This document shows, piece by piece, positions 6,246-14,303 of a stretch of DNA of 21,362 nt; the stretch's first letter is position 1, and the number at the start of each line of letters is the position of its first letter. The DNA is from a virus. The DNA is taken from positions 1 through 21,362 of IMG/VR virus record IMGVR_UViG_3300017989_002116; one strand, given 5' to 3'. The notes beneath the pieces were generated by a model. That model was given only the letters and a program-made list of their open reading frames with translations. It searched no databases and had not been told where the DNA came from. The position numbers and the translations under genes were made by a program.

Positions 6246-8204
6246 TTAAGTGCCCTTAGCATTATTTAGTTCATTCAAATATCCATCTAAAAATGCCTCA
6301 AACTGCTCTTCGGTAAAATTATTCATGGCATAAGAAAAAACAGATTTTACGTTAACGCTAGCCGCCTGTGGGCTTCCTTTTGGTTGATTGCTAGGCGATT
6401 GATTAGGCACTTTAGTTTTATCTTTTTGATTAGTTTTAGTTTGTTTCTGTTTTGCTGGCTGCCCTTTTGGCCTCCCAGATGAGGGCGTACCTTTCGGAGC
6501 GCCCTGCTGTTGCTGAATACCAGATTGTTGAAAAGGGCTACCAAGAATACCAAGAACGCCGTCTAAAACATGTGGTAATTCGGTTTGCATATTATTAAAT
6601 TCATTTGGAAAATCAAATCCAAGCTGTTCCATGGCGGTTTGATACGACAACATTCTTCTATCCACCAATTGAGAAATAGTGCTCATATATAATATAATAT
6701 CACGAAGAATAGTATTATCCCACCGTACTTTTGGAAACCTATCAAATCCTGCCGCCTCGGCTATTTGTCTGTATTCATTATATATCCAACGCTCCACTTG
6801 TCGGCGGGCATAATTTATCTCTTCAATTAAAGTTTTAGTTAATAAAGCCGCCTCACCCTGATTAACATTCGTAGTACCATCAATCAAAGCTCTGGACATT
6901 GCAATGGCACCAGTAATATCTTCATTTACTTGTTTATATTTATCCTGACCCAAAATAGCTTCAATTTCAGGAGAAACTATCTTTTCTATTTCAAGAGTAT
7001 GGTTCCATACCACGTCAAAAGATTTTGAAGGGGTATTAAATAATTGTGATACCGTTTCTAATTGGCTTTGATCAGTACACGGAAATTCATCGTTACCGAT
7101 GGTTATCTTCAATATGTAATTGGAAATACCATCCAAAGTACTCAAATCAGCTTCTCTTAAGCTATTTTTATATTCAAGCGAATCAAAAGCTTTTATGCCT
7201 CTCGGTCTTGGGTATCTCTCATATGGTTGTTTTCTATAATCAATCTCTCCAACAAACATAGGATCAAGGTTAATGCCGCCACCTTCTTCTATGCCCTTCT
7301 TAAAATCAGACGGCAATAATTTTAAAATTTCCTTTTCATCATCCGTTAATTCTGACTGATTTTTTTTCATAAGGTCTTTAAGTTCATCAGAAGGTTCCAA
7401 AATAACTTTTGATTTATTGAATAACAAACTACCTTCTATGGTAACCAACGTCGGGTTTAATACGGTATAAGCGACTGGCATATGCCCTTTAGACCATACT
7501 TTTTTCTTTGCGGCCAACTCCGTTTTCACGGCGGCTTGCTCTTTATTTCTACCATCAAGACCCTTAATACGGGCATTTATTTTTTCTATCTTCTTTTTAC
7601 GTATTCTTTCAGCGCGGGCAGAAATTTCCTTCAATTGCCCACGAGCAATTTTTTTACCCGGCACGTTTGATAAATAAGTAATGCCCGGCTCATATTTACC
7701 TACTATTTTATAAGTTCTAACCATTCCAATTCTAAAAAAATCAAAAAATATCCAATCCAATATCTGTTTAAAATTCACGTCAAAATTCCATACGTCATAA
7801 AACAATTTTATATTATCATCATCTATATCGTTTTCAAAACCTTTTGAAGCGAAATTGGATAATATATCGATATGAGTCCCATAAACGTCATACTCATAAT
7901 AATATTTATTTGCTCTTCTAAATATTTCTTTGGGGTCTTCTTCGGATACTGATCTTTTTGCCAAATCCAGAATACTTCTATCTATTACGTCTCGCCTAAT
8001 GGTTGCCGCAAATTCTTTATTAGTCATTGGCATATGCAAATTAACGGCTTTCTCAGAAGGCAAAGCAGCAAGTATTTGCTTATTAGGCTCTATATAAAAA
8101 GTAGATTTGCCATTATTTTCATCTACTTCTATTTTTTGTATTCCAGCTTTAGGATATTTTTCCCGTAATTCAGCCGTTATTTTATTTAATTTATCAGAGT
8201 TCAT
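6246..8204 (-). CDS. Portal protein
   Basis: A 652-residue protein whose ring of twelve subunits would form the DNA entry channel at one capsid vertex and hold the terminase motor. GGGG lies before ATG 8204. Visible regions include an N-terminal helical part with many aromatics (residues 95-170), a Lys/Arg-rich coiled segment (196-236), beta-like segments around VAYTVLNPTLVTIEG (244-258), and a long helical region (400-520) that would contain the clip and stem. Residues about 557-613 are a low-complexity Gln/Pro/Lys linker. A short conserved-looking helix (VFSYAMNNFTEEQFEAFLDG) ends the protein. Identity rests on size, overall pattern and position between large terminase and prohead protease; the linker and tail are longer than usual for portals. 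Confidence 0.85.
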   Translation of the reverse strand: MNSDKLNKITAELREKYPKAGIQKIEVDENNGKSTFYIEPNKQILAALPSEKAVNLHMPMTNKEFAATIRRDVIDRSILDLAKRSVSEEDPKEIFRRANKYYYEYDVYGTHIDILSNFASKGFENDIDDDNIKLFYDVWNFDVNFKQILDWIFFDFFRIGMVRTYKIVGKYEPGITYLSNVPGKKIARGQLKEISARAERIRKKKIEKINARIKGLDGRNKEQAAVKTELAAKKKVWSKGHMPVAYTVLNPTLVTIEGSLLFNKSKVILEPSDELKDLMKKNQSELTDDEKEILKLLPSDFKKGIEEGGGINLDPMFVGEIDYRKQPYERYPRPRGIKAFDSLEYKNSLREADLSTLDGISNYILKITIGNDEFPCTDQSQLETVSQLFNTPSKSFDVVWNHTLEIEKIVSPEIEAILGQDKYKQVNEDITGAIAMSRALIDGTTNVNQGEAALLTKTLIEEINYARRQVERWIYNEYRQIAEAAGFDRFPKVRWDNTILRDIILYMSTISQLVDRRMLSYQTAMEQLGFDFPNEFNNMQTELPHVLDGVLGILGSPFQQSGIQQQQGAPKGTPSSGRPKGQPAKQKQTKTNQKDKTKVPNQSPSNQPKGSPQAASVNVKSVFSYAMNNFTEEQFEAFLDGYLNELNNAKGT

Positions 8205-8218
8205 GAATTCTTATCCCC

Positions 8219-8617
8219 TTAAGTTTTATCCATTTCACTATTATTACCATTACCATTATTTTTCCAAACAGACGCAACTTGAAACGTACCTTTCAATCCC
8301 ATAATTATGCCAAGTATAGTTGCAAATTGAGCGCTGCTAATTAAACTCGTAGCTAGAAGTATGGTTATTAATGCAATAATCCATATTTTTACAGATATTA
8401 CTTGAGCAAATAATTTCTGAAACCACACGTCCCAAAATTTATTTTTACAAATGAAATAAGAAGATTTACCCTTTATCACGCTCTTAGATTCTTCATTCAC
8501 GAATTCATTATCTATATCTTCCTGCGCCCTATCAATATGAGTATGTATTCTAGTTAATACATCTTTTACTTTAACGTCAGAATCTTCTTTATTTTCCACA
8601 AGTTTTGGATCTTCCAC
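8219..8617 (-). CDS. Small membrane protein between terminase and portal
   Basis: The frame opens at ATG 8629, but that ATG overlaps the ribosome-binding site itself (GGAGGG at 8627-8622). The GTG at 8617 is the likelier start, giving 132 residues. The N-terminal 60 residues are charged and helical. Two hydrophobic segments follow close together, about residues 74-93 and 95-112 (counted from GTG), joined by a short Ser-rich turn. A polar tail rich in Asn and Gly ends the protein. Two close membrane helices with charged ends resemble holins or other phage hairpin membrane proteins, but the place inside the packaging and head cluster argues equally for a head-associated membrane factor. I recognise no family. 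Copy 2 of the 28-nt element precedes it. Confidence 0.75.
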   Translation of the reverse strand: MEDPKLVENKEDSDVKVKDVLTRIHTHIDRAQEDIDNEFVNEESKSVIKGKSSYFICKNKFWDVWFQKLFAQVISVKIWIIALITILLATSLISSAQFATILGIIMGLKGTFQVASVWKNNGNGNNSEMDKT

Positions 8618-8637
8618 AACGCCCTCCATATATAAAT

Positions 8638-8665
8638 ACGCCTCTATATAAACATGGTTAGTTAA
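8638..8665 (-). repeat. 28-nt intergenic element, copy 2
   Basis: Counterpart of 6207-6234, with boxes AACTAACCAT and TAGAGGC at identical spacing on the minus strand. It overlaps the stop codon of the large terminase gene and ends just before the ribosome-binding site of the membrane-protein gene. A third copy was not found in the window. Confidence 0.5.
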
Positions 8666-11600
8666 TTTGATTTCTTCAATACGGCGCCACTTAAATTAGG
8701 ATTACCTATTTTACCGTGCCCAGAAAGTTGCCTAAAAGCGGCGTTAGGTTGTCTAGGCCTAACCATGCCGCCATTGTGTACAAATTTATCTTCTTCTTCC
8801 AATTCCCTAGTCAATTCTCTAACTCCCCAAGCCGCTAATACTAAAGCTGAATATAAATCTTTATTTTGTCCCTTCTTTGGAGTATCAAAATGTCTTACGC
8901 CACGTGCGGTTTGAGTTACTATTATATTAAGTAACTGCGATTTCAATACCCTAACTTCCTCATATAACTTTTCGGCTATAGGATCTGCTGAAGTAGGTAA
9001 TTGTGGAAATCTTAATTCCTTATGTTCGAATAAAGCCAAGCTATCAAAATTAGCATCGCTTATCCATTGCGTAGTAGGATTAACTAGCTGTAAAATTCTC
9101 CTACCATCCCTACCCTTCATATTTTCATCATCTATATCAATAATAGGTATTTTGCCGCCATAACCTTCTTGTAATAAATCTCTTATGGGTTTACCACCGC
9201 CTTGTGAATCCATAAATATTCTCTTTATATTAAATGATTCAGATAATTTTTGAATGGACTCAACCATTTGTTGAGTAGTCTTTTTCTTTAATTCTTTTAC
9301 GTATATTATTTTGTTGGGATCACCCATTTCAATTATTATTACGCCGCATGAAGCCGAACCGCCCTGGTTGGGATCAACGCCCATCACGTAACTTCTACTA
9401 GGTTTACCACTAAGCTGAATTGTAAAATTACTACCTTCCGTACACGCCTCAATCATAGACGCTTTAAAAAACCCATCACTATCGGATACCATGGCAGCTT
9501 CGTATTCCATCATAAACTCTATGCTAGACATGGTTCTTCGCGCTTCTTTAATATTCTCTTCGTCCAAAAATCCTTTAGGCAATAATTGATATGGTACTTG
9601 ATGAACAGCGTATTTGGTGTTTTCTCCTTCCTCTTCAATGGCTTTCCAATAAGATTTCATTCTACGCCACATATGATTAAATTTGAAAAATCCAGAGGAA
9701 GTCATTATCATTTTATTAGCCGTTTCCCCGATAAAATCATCTTCAGTCGCCAACCCTCTACTAATTAATTCTTCTTGGCGTTCACGCTCACGAACGCGCT
9801 GCATAGGTTCCAAAGAAACTGCCGCCATTGGACGAATAACCAAATCAATGATATCCGTCGGCATTTGCGCCAATTCATCTATCTGGATCAAATAAAAACG
9901 GGAACCACGAATCTTGGCACCATCTACTCCTATAGGCAATGCCTCAATGTAACTCCCGTTTGATTTATCCGTTCCTTTGAATTTCAAAAAACAAGTATCT
10001 GAACCACGAGTAGGCTTTTTTTCCACGGCTTCTCTTAATATAGAAGACCTTTGATAAATTTTTTCTACTTCCGAAAAAATCATTTTAGAGTTATGATTTA
10101 TAAAACCACCTGCCCAATAACAAGATTCATTATCTACTTCAATATCAATAGTTTCTGCTGAATGTGGTACAATTTCTACTGGTTTCACAAACACAATATC
10201 TTTGTATAATAATTCTTTTAATTTATAATATTCTTTATTACATACACCAATATTATCTGCAAAATCTAATAATTGATTTATTTTTTCTTTGGTAAATCCT
10301 TTATTTCTACCAAACTTATTTTTAAAATACCCCAAAAATTTATTTGAATAAATATCACCATATTTAAATAATTTAGAACAGTCCTCTACCAAAGGTCTAA
10401 CCAATATTTCAGATCCAGGAATAACATAAGAATTTTTTACTTTATTAAAATTAATACCATCAATATAATTATTTAAAGCTCTATCCTTATATTTTAATCT
10501 AAAACCAACACAATCCCTAAATTTAATCATATCTATGACATTAGTTATTCTTACTTTATAAGATGTAGCACAATTGGAATACTTATCCCTGCCATTCAAT
10601 TTTCTTAAAGAATTTTTTTTATCTATTCCCAAAGAGGAAACAATACCAAGATTTAAAAACCATGCTTGAACTTCTTTAGCTAATTGTAAAGAAGAAGTAG
10701 AGAAAGATATAGAAGCACCTCCTTGCTGTATATCCATACCACCATCCGTATCCATCAACCCACTTAAAAAAGAAATCACGTTTATTTTTGATGATCTGTT
10801 TATAACATGAGGTATCTTCTTATCTAAAGCATTAGTAGTCGTAAACCCACATTCAATAAAAAAATCACATAAATTTTTATTATAAACCTCAATCTGCCTA
10901 GTTTTTCCTTCCTTGGTATATTCAGAAAATTTATTAATATCGAAATAATTCGCCATAACATTTTTAAACTCATTAATTAAGCTGCTAGATTCTGATGTAA
11001 AATTAATTCTATATTTACCATTTTTATAAGATATACACCCATCACCAACAATTAACCCAAATAAATAAGAAATATTTTTATTTATGTTATTTGGTATTTT
11101 ACATTTATTAGTACGCCAATCTTTTAATAAACAATGTTTTGGAAATTCATCGATATTACCAAATAATTCAAATCCTTTCTTTATCACTATATTATCATTC
11201 ATAGTTACATCTTTTAAAGTTTTCCATATTAATTCACATTTATCTAAAACCAAAATCCTATGATCATATAACCCACCAATTTCAAAACCTTTTTCTGTTT
11301 TAATTATCAAACCATCTGATTTAGCATTTACCCACTTATTCAATATACTATTATTATCTTTTAAAGATTGAATCTTTGTATCATCATCTATTGAGTCGTA
11401 AAATTTCTTTGGTGAAGTTATTAAACCTTTGTTTGTAAAAATAGGCAAATAATCAAAATCGTTAAAAAAGCATTGCCTAAAAGATGGCGCTATCAAACCT
11501 ACTCTATAACCAGGATATAAAAGAGCGTGCAATACCGCATTAACGCCCAACATGAACGTCTTTCCTCCACCACGCCCCATAACCGTAATATCAAAATTCT

Positions 11601-11760
11601 TGAACCACATATCACGTAATACTATGCGCTGTATTGGAGCAAGGTCTACCCGCAAAAGATCATACGCCGCCATTACAGGATCACGTCGATAATACTCTAT
11701 TAATCCAGTGCCCTGTTGAACGACGACGTCAATATTCTCGTAAAGATCCAATCGTCCCAA
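8662..11760 (-). CDS. Terminase large subunit containing an intein
   Basis: The DNA-packaging motor: an ATPase that pumps DNA into the prohead and a nuclease that cuts it. The precursor has 1032 residues; removing the intein (97-557) leaves 571, normal for the family. Walker A is GRGGGKT (62-68), Walker B FYLIQIDE (622-629), and the coupling motif lies near MIMTSSG (685-691). The nuclease domain has D796 (VMGVDPNQGG), D851 (FMDSQGGG) and D968 (KDLYSAL). The start is TTG 11760: AGAGGAG lies just upstream, overlapping the previous gene's stop. An ATG at 11763 is in another frame and opens only 11 codons. After splicing, SFRQ joins SKMIF. The gene follows the putative small terminase and precedes portal. 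Confidence 0.95.
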   Translation of the reverse strand: MGRLDLYENIDVVVQQGTGLIEYYRRDPVMAAYDLLRVDLAPIQRIVLRDMWFKNFDITVMGRGGGKTFMLGVNAVLHALLYPGYRVGLIAPSFRQCFFNDFDYLPIFTNKGLITSPKKFYDSIDDDTKIQSLKDNNSILNKWVNAKSDGLIIKTEKGFEIGGLYDHRILVLDKCELIWKTLKDVTMNDNIVIKKGFELFGNIDEFPKHCLLKDWRTNKCKIPNNINKNISYLFGLIVGDGCISYKNGKYRINFTSESSSLINEFKNVMANYFDINKFSEYTKEGKTRQIEVYNKNLCDFFIECGFTTTNALDKKIPHVINRSSKINVISFLSGLMDTDGGMDIQQGGASISFSTSSLQLAKEVQAWFLNLGIVSSLGIDKKNSLRKLNGRDKYSNCATSYKVRITNVIDMIKFRDCVGFRLKYKDRALNNYIDGINFNKVKNSYVIPGSEILVRPLVEDCSKLFKYGDIYSNKFLGYFKNKFGRNKGFTKEKINQLLDFADNIGVCNKEYYKLKELLYKDIVFVKPVEIVPHSAETIDIEVDNESCYWAGGFINHNSKMIFSEVEKIYQRSSILREAVEKKPTRGSDTCFLKFKGTDKSNGSYIEALPIGVDGAKIRGSRFYLIQIDELAQMPTDIIDLVIRPMAAVSLEPMQRVRERERQEELISRGLATEDDFIGETANKMIMTSSGFFKFNHMWRRMKSYWKAIEEEGENTKYAVHQVPYQLLPKGFLDEENIKEARRTMSSIEFMMEYEAAMVSDSDGFFKASMIEACTEGSNFTIQLSGKPSRSYVMGVDPNQGGSASCGVIIIEMGDPNKIIYVKELKKKTTQQMVESIQKLSESFNIKRIFMDSQGGGKPIRDLLQEGYGGKIPIIDIDDENMKGRDGRRILQLVNPTTQWISDANFDSLALFEHKELRFPQLPTSADPIAEKLYEEVRVLKSQLLNIIVTQTARGVRHFDTPKKGQNKDLYSALVLAAWGVRELTRELEEEDKFVHNGGMVRPRQPNAAFRQLSGHGKIGNPNLSGAVLKKSN
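10090..11472 (-). mobile_element. Intein with LAGLIDADG endonuclease in the large terminase
   Basis: Residues 97-557 of the precursor form a 461-residue in-frame insertion. It begins with Cys97 (CFFND) and ends INHN, followed by Ser558 as the +1 nucleophile. Block A is recognisable (PIFTNKGLI) and block B has His167 (LYDHRILV) but lacks the usual Thr three residues before it. Two LAGLIDADG-type motifs mark the endonuclease: FGLIVGDGCIS (234-244) and FLSGLMDTDGG (331-341). Blocks F/G are IDIEV and CYWAGGFINHN. The insertion separates Walker A from Walker B at SFRQ/SKMIF, so unspliced protein should be inactive. Its DNA is visibly richer in A and T than the flanking terminase sequence, as expected for a transferred element. 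Confidence 0.93.
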
Positions 11761-11770
11761 TCATTCTCCT

Positions 11771-12289
11771 CTAATCGTCTTCTTCAATTACATCGGCGTC
11801 TTGATCATATCTATTACCTTTTAGTAATTTAGATTTAGAAACTTCTTCTTCCTCTTCCAAAAGTTTAGACGCCTTTCGCATCATTCTCTCTTTCTTCTCA
11901 TTATCAAATGACACTGCTAAGTCAACGATTGAAAAACCACTATACTTTTTTGGATCTATTCTGTCTTTTCTTCTCGAAGCTAAATTTTCTTTTAATTTTT
12001 CGGTTTGCTTCCTAAGCTTTTCAATTGCCGCAGAAGCGTCTATATGGCCCATGGCACCCTTGGAGCTTCTCAATAATCTTACTTCTAATACTCTATTCAT
12101 GGCTATTGACATTATATCATCCATATCATTAGCGGTAAGACTATCTTCATCAAAATCTTTTAAATAAACCGCCACCAAGCCTTCATACATTTTCTTTTCT
12201 TCTGGCTCAAATATATCATCCAAAGGAATAAGATCATTTAAAACTTCTCTAAATTTAGGTGGGTTTTTTGGTCTTCCTAATTTCGCCAT
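11771..12289 (-). CDS. Putative terminase small subunit
   Basis: A 172-residue, highly charged protein directly upstream of the large terminase; the stop codon overlaps the terminase ribosome-binding site. It opens with a basic LGRPKNPPK segment (residues 4-12) that resembles an AT-hook core. A helical region follows (about 16-75). A Lys/Glu-rich helix with coiled-coil character spans about 88-110, and acidic tracts lie near 145-150 and at the C-terminus. Small terminases bind the packaging site and regulate the large subunit; they are short, helical, charged and usually encoded just before it. That position and architecture are the only evidence. The neighbouring NUMOD3-like protein is an alternative candidate. 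An AGGA site lies 6 nt before ATG 12289. Confidence 0.65.
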   Translation of the reverse strand: MAKLGRPKNPPKFREVLNDLIPLDDIFEPEEKKMYEGLVAVYLKDFDEDSLTANDMDDIMSIAMNRVLEVRLLRSSKGAMGHIDASAAIEKLRKQTEKLKENLASRRKDRIDPKKYSGFSIVDLAVSFDNEKKERMMRKASKLLEEEEEVSKSKLLKGNRYDQDADVIEEDD

Positions 12290-12297
12290 TTAATGTC

Positions 12298-12729
12298 CTA
12301 TAGTATTGATTTAAACTCGTCTAAATCCTCTACGTCAGAAAGTCTTTCTTTTATCATCACTAAAAATTCAGGAGTCATGTTATGTCCAAACAAGTATTCT
12401 ATCTCTGAACCAAAATTTAACTCTATTTGATTCATATAATACATTCTTTTATCAGTAAGTACGCTAGAATCTAGTTTAGCGTCTATCTCTTCTCTATTTT
12501 CTGATATCCAATCAGTAGCTTCTTCGGATATATAGCTATATTCGTGTTCTATACTTTCCGCTAACGAATTCTTCTTACGGAAATATATAAGTAAAGATCT
12601 AGAGATTTTATTTTTAGTAGCTTCAGAATGCTTTTTTCCTATTCTACTTTGCCTTATTTTTTCTTTAGTACAGTCACTAAGCCTATGTCCAAACGGCCTC
12701 CCTCTTGGCCTACTAATTTCATTTTCCAA
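12298..12729 (-). CDS. DNA-binding-type protein with AT-hook core and NUMOD3-like repeats
   Basis: A 143-residue protein. Residues 7-12 are RPRGRP, a match to the AT-hook core that binds the minor groove. Residues about 14-46 hold two units of the NUMOD3 pattern, HRLSDCTKEKIRQS and GKKHSEATKNKISRS. NUMOD3 is known as a sequence-specific DNA-binding module in GIY-YIG and HNH homing endonucleases. No nuclease motif follows; the remaining 95 residues are acidic and helical. It may be a homing-endonuclease DNA-binding module reused by the phage, perhaps for packaging-site recognition since it precedes the terminase genes. It could also be the remnant of an endonuclease. A GGGGTGAT site is rather far from the ATG, so expression may rely on coupling to the NusG-like gene 6 nt upstream. 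Confidence 0.75.
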   Translation of the reverse strand: MENEISRPRGRPFGHRLSDCTKEKIRQSRIGKKHSEATKNKISRSLLIYFRKKNSLAESIEHEYSYISEEATDWISENREEIDAKLDSSVLTDKRMYYMNQIELNFGSEIEYLFGHNMTPEFLVMIKERLSDVEDLDEFKSIL

Positions 12730-12735
12730 CTTTTA

Positions 12736-13212
12736 TCACCCCAACTCTATATCATATATTGAACATTTAATTAACCTATCCGAACCAAATATCTCTACCG
12801 AAACCGTCAATTTTTCACCATCTCTATCTATAACTCTACATAACATCCCTTTAAATGGGGTGTCCATTAATTTATAAGTTTCTCCTACCGTGATAGAATC
12901 TGATCTTATCACATCTTCATATTTTTGGTCTGTCAGTTCTTTTACTTTTGCAATTTCATCTTTACCACATTTACCAAGATAATCTTTCAACCATGGAAAG
13001 TTAGATAGCTGAGTTTCAATTTCTGGCACGGTTTCGTACTTAATAAATATATAATTATTATATAAAGGCACTGTCTTAATTTTCTTACCAGACTTAGTTT
13101 TTTGTTCTACGGTTGGATAAAGATACTCTTCAATCCCATTTAACCCACTTAAAAATTCTTTTACCTTTTTATGTCTTTGTGGAGCTATAGTCCATATATG
13201 CCATTTATTCAT
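12736..13212 (-). CDS. NusG/RfaH-like transcription elongation factor
   Basis: A 158-residue protein with the two-domain layout of NusG. The N-terminal NGN-like domain (1 to about 95) opens with KWHIWTIAPQRHKKVKEFL and has the central VPLYNNYIFIKYE strand. The C-terminal KOW-type domain (about 108-155) has VGETYKLMDTPFKGMLCRVI and LTVSVEIFGSDRLIKCSI, matching the GPF.G pattern and the IFGR-type strand, with R changed to S. NusG proteins bind RNA polymerase at the clamp and modify pausing and termination; specialised paralogues such as RfaH act on particular operons. A phage copy may help host polymerase read through long late operons. Its ATG overlaps the zinc-ribbon gene by 8 nt, suggesting coupled translation. 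Confidence 0.88.
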   Translation of the reverse strand: MNKWHIWTIAPQRHKKVKEFLSGLNGIEEYLYPTVEQKTKSGKKIKTVPLYNNYIFIKYETVPEIETQLSNFPWLKDYLGKCGKDEIAKVKELTDQKYEDVIRSDSITVGETYKLMDTPFKGMLCRVIDRDGEKLTVSVEIFGSDRLIKCSIYDIELG

Positions 13213-13459
13213 TAATTCTCTCCGCTTTCGTTACCTTATTACATTCCTTACATATACACATGATTGTATTTTTTGGCGCTGAAAAAATACGACCACATTC
13301 TACGCATCTAAAAACTTCATTCGATTTCCTTTGAGGTTTAGAGAATGTAAATGGTAGATTTTTGTGTTCATCAGCAAATTTACTCTCTCTGTGTATCTTT
13401 TCCCTGTGTTTTTGCAATCCCCCTTCAGGCACCCACCGCCTTCCATCTTCCAAAGGCAT
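13205..13459 (-). CDS. Zinc-ribbon protein
   Basis: An 84-residue basic protein with GGAGGG 6 nt before ATG 13459; that site lies in the last codons of the upstream HD gene. Residues about 1-48 are polar and rich in Lys, Arg and His. Residues 52-74 form a compact metal site: CVECG, then CICKEC, giving two Cys pairs in zinc-ribbon spacing with one additional Cys. The C-terminal tail is basic. Small zinc ribbons commonly bind nucleic acid, RNA polymerase or partner proteins. It overlaps the NusG-like gene by 8 nt, so the two may act together in transcription, but this is inference from gene order. Confidence 0.8.
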   Translation of the reverse strand: MPLEDGRRWVPEGGLQKHREKIHRESKFADEHKNLPFTFSKPQRKSNEVFRCVECGRIFSAPKNTIMCICKECNKVTKAERINE

Positions 13460-13461
13460 AA

Positions 13462-14037
13462 CTAACCCTCCATAAGCTTTCTTCTTGCATCTACATGAAC
13501 GAATCTTTTACTCGAAATGTAGTCCGCTACGTAAACTGCAAGCTCTTCCATGGAAAAATCCTTTACTGGTTTACTTACTGCATCCGAAGTCCATGGACCA
13601 TAATGATAAAATATACCATTATAAATAATATAAAAAGATTCCTTACTCATATTGCATGAATTTTCTTTATACACGTCTGCAACTAATTTGGCCATGGTCT
13701 GAGGGTGGTTTTTACGAGTATGACCACTTCTTTTAAATCCTTGCTTAGTCATATCATGTAACAACGCCGCAGCACAAATCTCGTCTCTATGGTGTTCGCA
13801 ATCTAATCCTCTACTTAATTCATATGCTACCGCAAATACTTTCTTTGTATGTAAAATAGTACCATCCGGACCCAACTCCTCTATTGGATGAAATTTACCA
13901 GTAGAGCTAGACGGACAATTAGTAAATACGTAATCCGGCACTTTTCTTATACATTCTCTTACAAAATCCCTTACCGGCTTTTTGCCTATCAACTTTAACT
14001 CTTCTTTGAATACTTTTAGCCTTTCCCTATAATTCAT
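13462..14037 (-). CDS. HD-domain phosphohydrolase
   Basis: A 191-residue protein with AAGGAG before ATG 14037. It has the metal-binding pattern of the HD superfamily: His63 (ILHTKKV), the His94-Asp95 pair (ALLHDMTK), then His111 (KNHPQTMAKLV), His145 (FYHYG) and Asp172 (VADYIS), which closes the site. The spacing resembles bacterial HD proteins that hydrolyse nucleotide or phosphomonoester substrates. Phages use such enzymes to remove nucleotide signals or reshape nucleotide pools, and a dNMP kinase gene lies just upstream, which fits nucleotide metabolism. The substrate cannot be read from the sequence; tRNA- or RNA-directed HD activity is also possible. Confidence 0.85.
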   Translation of the reverse strand: MNYRERLKVFKEELKLIGKKPVRDFVRECIRKVPDYVFTNCPSSSTGKFHPIEELGPDGTILHTKKVFAVAYELSRGLDCEHHRDEICAAALLHDMTKQGFKRSGHTRKNHPQTMAKLVADVYKENSCNMSKESFYIIYNGIFYHYGPWTSDAVSKPVKDFSMEELAVYVADYISSKRFVHVDARRKLMEG

Positions 14038-14054
14038 TATAATTCTCCTTTCTA

Positions 14055-14291
14055 TTATCTAGCCCTAATTACGGGAGTTTCAGTATCTAACTTTATATTT
14101 TCTACGTAAATAACTGGGTTTTGCGCGTTATATCCAGGCTGAGGTTGGATCCTCCAGCTTCTTTGAGGTTGATTAGCATACCTCAACTGCATATTATCAA
14201 ATCTACGTCTATCATCTCTAGCCAAGGTAGCCTCTGATTCAGAATAACGAATCCATCGCGGGTTTCGCATCTCATATTCAGATATTACCAT
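14055..14291 (-). CDS. Small unknown protein, Arg-rich
   Basis: A 78-residue protein with AAGGAGG 7 nt before ATG 14291. It has many Arg residues (DDRRRF, RSWRIQ) and Gln/Asn/Pro-rich stretches around 40-60, with a short beta-like end (PVIYVENIKL). No membrane segment, signal peptide or known motif is visible. It sits among nucleotide-metabolism genes, between the HD-domain gene and another small unknown gene. The strong ribosome-binding site and tight spacing support that it is real; I cannot assign a function. Confidence 0.7.
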   Translation of the reverse strand: MVISEYEMRNPRWIRYSESEATLARDDRRRFDNMQLRYANQPQRSWRIQPQPGYNAQNPVIYVENIKLDTETPVIRAR

Positions 14292-14303
14292 TACAAAACC
14301 TCC

